From: Phorcus lineatus
Lineage: Eukaryota; Mollusca; Gastropoda; Trochida; Trochidae
Reading direction: 5' to 3'
DNA: 64,000 nt
Assembly: GCA_921293015.1 (NCBI GenBank)
Contig: OV121093.1
Coordinates: 26,670,622-26,734,621 of the forward strand
The translations under genes and the position numbers were made by a program. The notes beneath the pieces were generated by a model, which did not search any database, had not been told where the DNA came from, and saw nothing but the letters and a program-made list of their open reading frames with translations. Each line of letters opens with the position of its first letter. The first letter of the stretch is position 1. Positions 12,108 to 23,436 of the stretch are shown piece by piece.

Positions 12108-13365
12108 GTTTGTAAAGTAGCTTTGTGCTATTACTGCTCTCATTTAATTGACATATGGTCTGCTGTTCCCACCACCGTTACTCATATATCTAAGCTGATA
12201 AGGTGAGTGCAGCTGTGTGCGTATTGATTATTCTTCATTAATAGCATAAAGAGTAACACTGTCATGTACCACAACATCGAACATGAAAATAGTTTATCTA
12301 ATCTTTCAATTGTATTTGTTTGCTTATAAAATGTACGATTTCCTTATAAGGCATTACATTATTTCTTGTTTATTGCATTGGTTTATTTGCTTTCTTTCAC
12401 TGTGTTGATGTAAAACAACACAATCTCATAATGGAAATGAATAGCGTTTTCATTAATAGATTGCAATTCCATTCAACAGTAACAAGCTAGTCTGTCATCC
12501 AGACCCTATGGCAAAATATTAAAGGAGCCTTCTTAAGTCTAGAAAATGCTGGCAAGTTTAGTTGCCTCAGCCACAGGCTGAAATTAAGTATTGTACAGGA
12601 CTGCTTTTTATATCATTTCAGTGATACTTTTTTAGTGAAATCTTTTTTTCAGGGACTATTATGTTAGTCTTGTTACAAGCTACCACTGTGACAAAATGTT
12701 TCAATGTCAGTCTATAAGCTAGGCGTATAATCTATGATTGAACTTAGGTCACGACGATCTCCGCAACTATTCTGAAAATGGTATCTTCAATGGTATGCCA
12801 TTTGAAATGCTTAAATTTATGAAGCTTTTATTTTGCCCCATAACTCTCATTACACTTTGAAAATATCAACACTAATACAGCGTGGCAATTGGGTGTTTTC
12901 TTAAGATGAGGATTTTCCTATTTGCTGTCAATATGTCAAAGCGGAGAGAAGCACAAAAAAGGTGAAACTTATCTTATGCAATCAGACAAATTCAGACCTC
13001 AGAAACAACAAGGCACAAACTACTTGAATTTTGGCACAGTACCTCTCCTTACTATGCAAAATAGGATGAATAAGATTTGATATGTGTGATTTGTTTTTCA
13101 ATCGGTCGGACAAATCCTTTTGTTATGAAATAACTAAAAACAACATAAAAACATTTTTTAACATTAAGATATTCACGAAATAACTCTAATAATTTGTCAC
13201 ACTCTCTTGGTGTTCGCGTACCGTTCGGTTATTTGGCCTTCCCTTTATGATAATTTTTAATAGATATTTTATGTTGCCAAACGTAGGGTAACGTTTATGT
13301 ACTTCAAGATGGGTAAAATCATCAAATCATCATCATAGTCCTCTTTTTCCTGTGGATAAATAATT
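12108..13365. other. gene-free stretch, nothing recognised
   Basis: AT-rich, short open frames only. No repeat or coding motif was seen. Confidence 0.5.
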
Positions 13366-13966
13366 ACTTGGCGGGGAAGAGGGATGCAAAGAGGGAGAGA
13401 GTCACAGTTACAGAGAAGAGGTTTAGAGGGTTGTTATTTTGTGGGTACGGAGGGGTTGTATTACTGAGAAAAGGAGAGATAGGACTTAAAGGGGCGCAAG
13501 GAGTAGGGTACAGCTGTTCGTACAGGGAAGGAGAGATAGAGGGCTTTGTGTGGGTAATTGGTTCGGATAGTTTGGACGGTATTTGGATACATAGAGATGG
13601 AGAAGTGGGGATGTGTTTGGGTATTGAGAGGGGAGAGGGAGGTTTATGTGTGATCACAAGGATTAGAGAGGGAGGCTTTATATGAAACATTGAGTAGGAG
13701 AGGCAGGGTTTTTTTCTGTGAGGGGGGACCTAGGGTTGTATGTAGGTACAAGCAGTAGGGGAGGTAGGTCGGTTGTGTGTTGATACAGAGAGGGGGCAGC
13801 GGGACTTGTCTTGTTTCAGAGAGAAGGAGGCGTAGATGTGTAAGTGGGTGGACGGAAAAAAGACGTAGATTCCCTTGAGGATTCAGGGAGGGAAAGAGGC
13901 CGAGGATTAGTGTGGGACAAGGAAAGGAAGTTGTCAGTACATGCAGGGGATTTGGAAGATTGAGAG
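13366..13966. repeat. purine-skewed low-complexity tract
   Basis: For about 600 bp the plus strand is strongly G+A rich (GAGGGAGAGAG, GAGAGGGGAGAGGGAGG and similar). It grades into the 50-bp tandem array. Open frames over 100 codons exist on both strands at 13364-13690, but they are a consequence of the skew, because stop codons become rare, rather than evidence of a gene. It may be an old, diverged part of the same minisatellite. Confidence 0.65.
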
Positions 13967-14427
13967 TTACGGGGAGGAGGGGAGAGGGCGTTCACACGAT
14001 GGTTGATTGTATGAGGGTACGGGGAGGAGGGGAGAGGGCGTTCACACGATGGTTGATTGTATGAGGGTACGGGGAGGAGGGGAGAGGGCGTTCACACGAT
14101 GGTTGATTGTATGAGGGTACGGGGAGGAGGGGAGAGGGCGTTCACACGATGGTTGATTGTATGAGGGTACGGGGAGGAGGGGAGAGGGGGTTCACACGTT
14201 AGTTGATTGTATGAGGGTACGGGGAGGACGGGAGAGGGCGTTCACACGATGGTTGATTGTATGAGGGTACGGGGAGGACGGGAGAGGGCGTTCACACGAT
14301 GGTTGATTGTATGAGGGTACGGGGAGGACGGGAGAGGGGGTTCACACGTTGGTTGATTGTATGAGGGTACGGGGAGGAGGGGAGAGGGGGTTCACACGTT
14401 GGTTGGTTGTATGAGGGTACGGGGAGG
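13967..14427. repeat. minisatellite, nine 50-bp units
   Basis: The core TTCACACG recurs at 13991, 14041, 14091, 14141, 14191, 14241, 14291, 14341 and 14391, exactly 50 bp apart. Each unit includes GGTTGATTGTATGAGGGTAC and GGGGAGGA. Variants are arranged in blocks: units 1-4 have ACACGATGG, unit 5 ACACGTTAG, units 6-7 ACACGATGG, units 8-9 ACACGTTGG. A G-to-C change (GGAGGACGG) precedes units 6-8. There are no spacers, so this is not a CRISPR. Confidence 0.97.
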
Positions 14428-17400
14428 CAAGAAGTAAGTTTGTGTGATTGAATCATGTACTGAAATATGAACAAGCATTCTCATCCATTTATGGCGGTAA
14501 TTGGCTTCCTACTTTGAGAAAAGCACACCATATACTTTATTATATATCATTATATACTGTTAAAAAGGGAGGATATATACAATATCCATATCCTATCGTA
14601 TTGTGTTCAGTATAGGTTACAAAATTCCTAAAACAAGCAGAGCAGAAAGTTTGAACTTATATCCATGTTTACGCATCTGGATGGTTAAGGTAAAATGAGA
14701 AGACTGGTGTATATTTACTGGTATTGTGAATACATCATGTTCTGAATTGGTACTGCTGTCAATAGTTATATTCCCTTATTGATGATATTAACTGACTACT
14801 TGGTTCTCGGTTTGTTCTTTATGAACGTAAAGTCTCTCCCGGAGATTTTTTTACCAGTTAATAATTGCACCCCGGGGGTGATACTTGCGTTATTCAGTAA
14901 GTGCGAATATACACAGAGCTTCAAGAACTTTATGTAGGAAGCCGAGGCAAGTCGTTACATATCCAACACGTGGTGAGGTTATCAGGTCCTTATCAGGGTT
15001 TTTTTAAATATAGAGTTACAGATGACTGATATCAAGAGAGATATCAACCTCTTGATATCCTACCACTCGTTTCTATACGACATATAGTTCAAGGATACGT
15101 CTAATTTAGTCTATTGAAATTTGCAATTAATATGACTATAAATCAAACATAAAATATCAAAAGTCACAAATTCATGTAGACATGAAAAACATTACGTAGA
15201 AACCACATGATTTATTTACAAATACCTAGTTTCCTGTTATTTGTTTATTTTCTCCTTGATGCATACAGATATTTGAAATTATTAAATTATTTACAACACC
15301 AATACACATCATTTATTCACGATATAGCACACGGTTTGTATGTAGTCATTAAAACTACAAACCCAAAAGATGTATTTGCATTAGTACCTGCATCTGATAA
15401 ATTCCCAGAATTACGTTTAAGGCATTGGTATGCTTGCATAAGTGCCTGTGATTTGACATCGATCATATTTTTAGAATTTCAATTTTTAAGCAGTTTTCTT
15501 AAGAAAGGAAGACAGGTCTTCTCATTAATAATTTGGCCAGGCACACTGATCAAGTTAACAGCAGGTTTGATATAATTCACTGTTGTAAATGTAAGCATTA
15601 CTAAATAGATCCCGTCAGATATTGTTTAAAAAAATTAATGTCAAATAAACATACATGAAAAAATATCTTTAAAAAATAACTTTAACCTGTCCAAGAAGGT
15701 TCTAGATAATATCGGAGTTAAATAACATACATTACCATTGCTCGTTGGAAACCACTCTTGACTAATAACACATGGTGCTTGGCAAGTTTAACTGAATGTT
15801 TTTCAAACATAAAAAGGCGAAGTCAGAAGCTGGAGCAGGATGTTGATGACAAATTATACCTTGCAGAATTAAAAACATTTTAATAGTTGATTTCAAATTA
15901 GTTAACTGCCTATACAGAGAATTTACACAAGATATAGGACAGCAAAGATATAAGAGTTTGTAAATGAATCAAAATATACTTACTTCAATTCCAAACTGCT
16001 ATATCTTTTTTTAAATAATCTGTTTCTTATCGTGCTTTATGATTTAAGGAATATGATACAAGTTTATCAATTTCCTTCCAAGTTTGTCTAATGCTTTGAC
16101 ACTTGGCAGTTTTAGTGATGTATTTCATTTGGAGAACTTACGGGTGCGTATCTTATCTAGAACATCAAGGATAAAAATGCTGATGAGCTAAAGAGCCCAT
16201 GGCTAAAGTTTCTCCCCATGATATTCTAAAACGAGTCCTAACTGTTACAGAGATGGATTTTCAGCCAATAACATGAGAAACTAAGCTTAGTACGATGTGT
16301 TTTCACTAATAGCAATAGTATTTGGTAAGTTCTTAGTTTTTGGAACTCATGTTCATTTCAAAATATTTTTTTTAGGTTTTGGAATTCATTTACACAATGA
16401 AGGAGTGTTTGCAGTATGGAAATATAAATAGAATTATAGAAGCGTAAAGCAGTCTTCACTACTAGTATCAGTGTCTGTATTTGTCCATCTGCTTTCATTA
16501 ATATTATATTTGTCAGGAGGAAAGCACTATTTTTGTCACATTCGTGAAACATTATTTCAAAAGATACTTTTTCATGAGATGGATTTAACATATATGTAAC
16601 GAATGAGATAAAATTATGGCTCAGTGCTGCATGCTTTATATTTCAATGGGAAATAAAAGTGTTTTGTCTAACTCTTGGACTATATTTACTATATTTGAAG
16701 AAAAACATATTGTGTATGAAATTATATTTCATGGAAGCATAATCATTGTCAGCTTTAATAAGAAATCTGTAAATAGATTAATTTAAATAACCAGAAATCA
16801 GATTAAGTTAATTTGGATTATCGCTGGATTTTAGTTACTTTTATATCTGAATTAAACTTCTACATGTGACACAAAAATGCCACTGTCATGGCCACTGCTA
16901 ATTTGCAGTTCCGCACAGAATAGATAAACCATGCATTGTGGGTGGTCAAAAGTACATGCAACCATGGAAATTAAATGATGAATATTTTACGCCTTAAGGC
17001 ATCTGTTTTTAAGAGGTATCATTAAAACCAAATTTAAACATGAAACCAAAACATTCCATTCATCAATTATGTTGAACCATTTTAACACAATTTTCATGGA
17101 CGACCCACAGCCTAGCATGTCCGAAATCGGCATGGTTGAATAAACATAATTCAAATAGAACGTTTATTTCGGATACCAGCATGCAAAGTTCGTATTGGAA
17201 ACACTACTAATTTTAGTTGTAGGACAATGACTATATTTAACAAAATAAAATACCATATTTTGACATCCCCAGGTTAATCAAAAATGTGATTTGTCAAAGA
17301 TGGAACTTTTTAAAGCCACCATTACAAAATCGTTCTCATTACTATTCCAAGGGTAAGTATCGTTCATTTGTTACTTAAATATAGGGTTTTTTAACATTAA

Positions 17401-17437
17401 GTCGACATGGTATAATATAAGGTCCTTCTTAAGTATT
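14428..17437. other. gene-free stretch, nothing recognised
   Basis: AT-rich. A 122-codon open frame at 15207-15575 has hydrophobic stretches near its N-terminus, but no motif, start context or splice context supports it. A small hairpin (GATATCAAGAG and its partner) lies at 15025-15061. Confidence 0.5.
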
Positions 17438-17697
17438 ATCCCGCCACGGGTTCGACAACTTTGTCTGTAATAGAGACCTGTTCTACACACAGTCAGGTTT
17501 GGATGCAATGCTACACTGAAATTCAGCGCGGTACCACCCATGGTTTGCTAGTTCCAATCGATGCTCGCAGGTTTCATCGCAATGCATAGCCACAATAGTG
17601 CTGCGGGCTTTCTCCCTGCAATAATACTAGCAGCCGCGATATAAGTGAAATAATCTTGAAAGCGGCGTTAAACACCAACTCACCTCACCTCACCTCT
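17438..17697 (+). mobile_element. SINE family 1, nearly complete body and tail
   Basis: It begins with a remnant of the tRNA-like head (CCCGCCACGGGTTCGACAAC). The family body follows (CAGTCAGGTTTGGATGCAAT, GATGCTCGCAGGTTTCATCG, GCAGCCGCGATATAAGTGAA). It ends GGCGTTAAACACCAACTCAC followed by CTCAC repeats. Confidence 0.9.
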
Positions 17698-19048
17698 TTA
17701 TGTATTGTTCTCAGAATATATATGTGATCCAAAATCGGTGATTTCTTGTAATATCATTTTGACCAATTTTAGCTAATGTTCAGTGGAGGTTTTTAAGGGA
17801 TGTAAATAGAACTAAAGATTGATGTAAATCGATGCAGACTTTTGGTGAGAATATACCACATTTCAATACCATGAATAAAGAGCATAAAGTGCTTTCAGTA
17901 CAGGATGATTTCGGCAATTCATAATTCCGTTTATCGCTAGCTAATCTGACACACGTATTAAATGAAAAATCAGAACAAAATAACATGGGGACAAAAAACA
18001 TGGCGGATTGTCACCCAGTCCTATATTAACAAAGTATGAATAATTCAAATACAATCCTCAATGCAAAATGTTTTCATTATCATATTCAAGATGCATGGAT
18101 TACATTATTTACAAGCATGGTCAAGTTGTATAACCGGCAACTTGTACACTGGTTTTTGGTATTATATATTACATCAATTTAGGATTTTGATATGACTGCA
18201 TTAAAAGAGGGAACTCTTCACTCAAAAAAAAATGAAATCAACAAAATTTCAACAAATTCAACAAATTTAAAGGAAATATTTTCAAATAATGTTTGCGATC
18301 ATAACATCCATTCAAATTCGAATAGACAAATGTCAATTGCTGAGAAGACTGGATCAAATGAGTCTATTTACATTGGTATTTTGACCCCAAAAACTGATAC
18401 CTTAAAAAGTTTTGAAAATCTATCTTCATGTATTTGATGATCTCATTGATGAATTTAAGCGTAAATAAGATGAACGTGAGAACTATTTATAATTCAGTCA
18501 TGACAATATTCTACAGAACTTTTCCGCCTGAAACTATACATTTTACAAATATTTTTAAAATTTTAATGAAACACCTTTATGTACTCAGCATTTTCATACC
18601 TAGTTTAATTAAAATCAGATGATTATTTACTAGTAATTAGTTGTGAACGGGAGAGAAATTGTAAAAACCTCGTAAGAAAGTCACCACATTTTAACGAAAA
18701 TTATAACATTTTAATGAAATATGTTTGAAAATGTTAATCATGATTAACATTAATATAACAATGAATCTTCAATCAAAAGAGATTTAAATCAGATGAAGAA
18801 GAGCCAGGCCTGATTTGAAACGGTTTTCTAACAGTCACCAAATTTTTGCCATGAAAACCAAAAGCTCACCCTAATGTTTACAAATTTCTGATCATGGCAC
18901 ATTTTTAACTACCAAATTTGATTAAAATAAGATAATTAGTTTAGAAGATATAAGTATTACAGGATTTGTTAACAATTTCTGTTGTAGTAAAAAATATATT
19001 AATACCATTAACGTGCACACTTAGGAATCTTTGTGATTTGGTTATAGA
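17698..19048. other. gene-free stretch, nothing recognised
   Basis: Very AT-rich. Frames at 18192-18437 and 18428-18622 are Asn/Ile/Lys-rich with no motif and are probably chance. Confidence 0.45.
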
Positions 19049-19189
19049 GATTACAAAACGAGTGGGTATTGAAAATGGAAAATATTCCAAAGAGATATTT
19101 TTAAACGTTTTGATTTATAATAAATCGAAATGTTTAAAAATATTGAGTTGGAATATTTTCCATATTCAACACCCACGAGTTTTGTGATC
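19049..19189. repeat. near-perfect palindrome, ~70-bp arms without spacer
   Basis: The left arm contains GGAAAATATTCCAAAGAGAT and TTTTTAAACGTTTTGATTTAT. The right arm is its reverse complement with scattered mismatches, and the centre is near 19119. The outer parts also match (ACAAAACGAGTGGGT and ACCCACGAGTTTTGT). It would extrude as a long hairpin and is probably a fold-back mobile element remnant. Confidence 0.8.
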
Positions 19190-19578
19190 TATTTATTACA
19201 CACAGGAAAATGGGTAACGTGTTCTTCGAAGACCTCAAAATATTCACTGAAAGACGTTAGCGCGCATGAATACATTGTGCTCAATAATACACTGCCTCTT
19301 TTGTCTGAAACGTAGGCCACGTTATAGTTAAAGAATCAAAGAGCCACACGTGACAGACATATGAGTTTATATCTTTTCAAATGGTTTAATGTACGAAGAT
19401 TTGATAAACAGTGACTTGCAAACAACTTGACAGATCAATACGCAATTACAAGATCCTCCGTCACTGAAGACTTGACGCGTCATCGCAAAATTTGACGTGT
19501 CACTGCAAAGGATAGATGAACAACGGCAGCTCGCTTTGAACAAAGTAACACCGAGTCTGTCAAACTAGATACAAGAAA

Positions 19579-19923
19579 TTACTCGTCATCAAGTCTCATT
19601 TTCATGTTTTCTGGTCCAAAGAGGTTATCATTTCTTAGGGTACCACTAAAAATTGGGGCTGAGAAGATGGACTGCAAGAGCTCGGTACTCCTGTTACTGG
19701 TTGTCTGATTGCTCTGGGAAGCGAGGTTGACAACAGATTTGGAAGGGAGACTTCTCTCATTTTGACATGATTCGATAAGTGCGAGAGAATGGAAAGTATA
19801 GATCGCTGACTTAAAATATGACTCAGGTCATTGTGGCGGTTCGACAGCGTTCTGTAGTTGTTTATGCACTCTACGTTCAGGATGTAAACAAAGCGGGAGA
19901 TAACTCTGCCGCGACTGCTTCAT
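19579..19923 (-). pseudogene. unrecognised coding remnant with one in-frame stop
   Basis: Read on the minus strand from an ATG at 19923, the frame runs 115 codons to a TAA at 19581-19579. It is interrupted only by a TGA at codon 32 (plus-strand 19828-19830), where a single C-to-T change in CGA would explain it. The sequence includes LHPERRVHKQLQNAVEPPQ before the stop and ESYFKSAIYTFHSLALIESC after it. It ends in an acidic tail, RLDDE. Composition is balanced and unlike the AT-rich surroundings. I do not recognise a family; it may be a lone 3' exon. Confidence 0.3.
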
Positions 19924-20594
19924 CGACGAAATTAACACTTCAGAATGTACTTTGAACACAAATAGTACTTTTTCAAAAAATAACCTACGTCAATATTTTG
20001 TTATTCACAAATTTAATGTGATATTTGGTTGTGTTTTGTTGCTGATAACTGCTTGAATATAGGTGTGATGTTAATCTGAAATATTGAGGTGGCAACGGAA
20101 AGATCACTTGTACTCGCTTGATTGTTAAAGTAGTTCGGCATTATGACGTCACTATCGTTGAATAACCTGTTTTGGTTACACAACATTCGTTGAATAACTT
20201 TCAACTGGTTACACAACACTTGTTTCAAATAACCAAAATTATCTCATAAAGATATTCAGAACACGTGTGTAATAATAATGGTTATAGGATCAGTAGCAGG
20301 TTTTAGAAAGATTTATTATTTCAAATTTTGTCCAGTAAACATAGATTTTGAAAGCTGATTTATTTCAGAGGGTTAAACATAACAAGACTCCACCCGATCA
20401 TTCGATCATTGGTATTTGAAGAGGGATTAATAAATAAAGTATCGAACAACTACTCCTGGTGGCCACTTTTGTATGAACACCCTTTTTTCAGTTAGGGTAA
20501 GGAATGGATTCGAATAACTCAACTGATCATGGCGCATATAACACAAATTCATTAAAAAAACATTGTCTGGAATTTATTTTTCTTGTGGTCGCTG

Positions 20595-20708
20595 CTAACC
20601 CCTCTCTTTTTCTCCGACTGTATTTTTCTCTGTCTGTCTATCCGTCTTTTTCTCTCTCTGTCTTTTAGTCTGTCTCTCTCTCTTTCTCTTCGCTCGCTCT
20701 CTGTCAGT
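20595..20708. repeat. CT-rich simple repeat
   Basis: Pyrimidine-rich microsatellite with TCTGTCTGTC and CTCTCTCTCTTTCTC runs. Confidence 0.8.
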
Positions 20709-20842
20709 AGATAAGTCGTGGTTATAATCGCTGTTATTCAAGATATATATATATGTGATCAATGTTTTGGTTCGTTATCAGAACAGAACAGAACAGAATC
20801 TTATTTCTCATAATTCACAACAGTGACATAGAGAACAGTTAA

Positions 20843-20844
<2 letters not shown>

Positions 20845-20913
<69 letters not shown>
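20845..20913. repeat. (TA)n microsatellite
   Basis: About 33 uninterrupted TA units. It follows three AGAAC pentamers (20778-20793) that could be the simple-repeat 3' tail of the adjacent minus-strand LINE. Confidence 0.95.
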
Positions 20914-20916
<3 letters not shown>

Positions 20917-20934
20917 AAAAATTGGAGTAATAGT

Positions 20935-22230
20935 GTGCCGCATAAGTAGACGTGTGTTGTGCATAGATTAAAACTTACACAGACCTTCTTTTACGAATTT
21001 TTCCAAGTTCAGTAAAAGTGGTTTATGAGTAGTTTTCATGATTGAAGGATACTTACAGTAATACGATGGAAGGTATTTACTTCTTAATTCTGATAGAAAG
21101 GGGCAGGCCAAGGAAATGAAATCCCTTACCGGTGGAGATATTTCAGAGTTTACAAATTCTTTGGTCCTTATCAATTTTACTCCACTGACCAGTTTCAATA
21201 GGTAATCTGTGGTTTGAGGTTTTGAAGCGGGTAAGCCAAATTCTTAGATTGCTAGGGACTTCTAAAATATATGAGTTGATATAAGGTTTAACTTTAAGAT
21301 AACATAATATTTTCAAATCCCCACACTTCAGATGAATATAAAAGTATTGATTGTGCAAGTTAATCAAATAGTTTTAACTGACAATCAAGAGGATATATTC
21401 TTTAACAACATCAATATTATCACCATGAAAGGAAAATGTCAGGTGTTTTCTACGCGTGCCTTTAGAGAATATTATGATTTTAGTTTTTGAAATGTTAACT
21501 GTTAGTTTCCAAAGCGTGCAATAATCTGAAAACACATCTCAGGCATGGTGTAGATCTTCACTTGACTCAGCTAAAATAACTGTATTGTCAGCATATAAAA
21601 GTAATAAAAATTTAATGGAAACATGAATTTGTTCTTAAAGTAGATTTTCCACCGTATTCAAAGAATTTGAATTATTTTCTGTTAAAAAAGACTCGAGGTC
21701 ATTTAGATATAATGCAAATAAGAAGGGGGATACATTTTCGCCCTGCCTCCAATTTCGCATGAAAAAATAAGGATATAGCACCATTTTGGAAATACATGAC
21801 TTAATATTTTGATACATATTAAAGGAACTTGGAAGCATTTTCCACTTATGTTATTTTCAATCATTTTCAGCCAAAGACCACTCCGCCAAACAGTGTCAAA
21901 TGCATTACTAAAATCGATGAAGACACAGTAGAGCTTTCTTTTTAAGTTTTGGAAAATGTCTATTAAAGCTTTAAGAGCAAAAATATTATCTGATGTGAAA
22001 TAAGATTTTCGAAAGCCGGCTTGTGATTCACTTATCAACTTACAATGAACAGAATAATTTTGAAGACGTTTAGATATTAACGCAGTAAAAAGTTTCCCCA
22101 AGCAGCTAAAACTGGTGATTCTCCCGTAGTTATTGGGGTCGGCTTGGTCACCTTTTTTCTTGAACACGGGCTTAATGTAACTATCTGACCAAGCTTGTGG
22201 GAAAACACCATTTTCTAATACTTATTTGAA
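20935..22230 (-). mobile_element. non-LTR retrotransposon, decayed reverse-transcriptase fragment
   Basis: The minus-strand frames, broken by several frameshifts and stops, spell an RT in order. KPVFKKKGDQADPNNYGRI (finger) is followed by ESQAGFRKSY, then VFIDFSNAFDTVW (motif A with its catalytic Asp), QGENVSPFLFALYLNDLE (domain 4), and LLYADNTVILAES (motif C). The C-terminal region has RLPIETGQWSKIDKDQRIC and CPFLSELRSKYLPSYY. This is the jockey/CR1/I-type lineage, different from the LINE at 10.4-12.1 kb. Motif C reads YADN rather than YADD (21584-21595), so a catalytic Asp is lost. The 5' end is truncated before the RT core. Confidence 0.85.
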
Positions 22231-23280
22231 AAGCTACCATAAATTGTAATCAGTGCCATGTTTAATTTGACACCTGTTTTGACTATAACCTCTGTTTGTT
22301 TAGCTAATTAGTGTTTCAATTTGTCTCAATTCATGCCCAAAATAACTTAGTGTCAAGCTGAGATTCTCTAAAATTGTCACATTAGCCTATCGACAGTCTT
22401 CAGTTGAGGGTGGATAACTTTTAGGCATCAACTGAATTATACGCGGTTTTTTAGTGAAACATTCGTTTCTTTGTATCAGGTACGTTAATTAAAAATTTTT
22501 AAGTGCTTTATTAATAGTATTGAATCATTTGAATACCTAGTAGATCAATGCCCCTTCTATGTTTTAGAGCAACAACAAAATGCAAATGCAAACTACACTT
22601 TACATACATTTGATAATGGTGAAGATTATTTAATTACATGAGAAACAATTGTTTGTTGAACCTAAATCGGGAATGCCGTTTGATTTCACTCGGTTTTCAT
22701 CGTTTGATTGTTATATCTATTTGAATTGTTTATAACTGTCAATAAAGTAAAGACAAGAATTTTAGAATTTTGTTAAAATTGTGATATAATGTTGTAGACA
22801 TTTGTTTAAACTATCAATTAAATCTACATTTTAAATTTTTTTCTTGACTAGTATACTATTGTCCGTAGACAAAGAGAGATGTATGTGAGCCGCGACGGCA
22901 TTGGGAAACGATTAACAACCAACATTGAAGGCAATACGTACTGCTTAAGGTATTTGTAAGTAATACGAGCATGAGTAAGTATTGTCTGGTCGTGTTTAGA
23001 ATCAGATGATTACTTTCTCATGACCATCACTTTAATGAATTCATTAAATCTTTCTGTGAATTTATTTCTATTATCAATTGTCACTTCTTAATCAGTGAAA
23101 GGATGTTATTTCCTTTAAAAGTAAAGAGAAAAAGAATTAACTAAAACTTGCACTCTATAACTAAAAACGTAAAAACTTAGTTTTACAAGACAAATTATTG
23201 GCGACCTGAAAAATTTTTTAGTCTACCATTCATACGTGTATTCTTAACAAGTCTGTCTGTCTGTCTTACACCGTTGTGTA
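22231..23280. other. gene-free stretch, nothing recognised
   Basis: AT-rich sequence between the LINE remnant and a possible exon. No motif or repeat found. Confidence 0.45.
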
Positions 23281-23436
23281 ATGAAAACCAGTGACATGAC
23301 AAATTCAGCTGAGATTGATAAATGTGCCCTATTGAAAAGGGATAATACAACAAGGGTAACATTCACATTGACACCAGATTCATGGGTTACCTTACGTTGT
23401 ATTACTGCTTTTAAGGCACAAAACATAATCTATTAG
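23281..23436 (+). pseudogene. possible terminal exon, unrecognised
   Basis: The plus-strand frame continues upstream of the ATG to a TTCTTAACAAG acceptor-like site near 23251 and ends at TAG (23434-23436). It reads MKTSDMTNSAEIDKCALL, then TTRVTFTLTPDSWVTLRC. The balanced composition looks protein-like, but no family is recognised and no partner exon was found. The opposite strand is also open for 60 codons, so strand choice is a judgement. Confidence 0.25.

Noticed and set aside
13364..13690. Open frames of 105-108 codons on both strands
   Set aside because: They arise from strong purine skew that removes stop codons. The products are low-complexity Gly/Arg/Glu- or Pro/Ser-rich, with no motif, and the region joins a minisatellite.
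13967..14427. CRISPR array
   Set aside because: The 50-bp units are contiguous without unique spacers, and the context is eukaryotic.
20845..20913. Origin or regulatory AT element
   Set aside because: It is a simple TA microsatellite; such runs also occur at 43370-43425.
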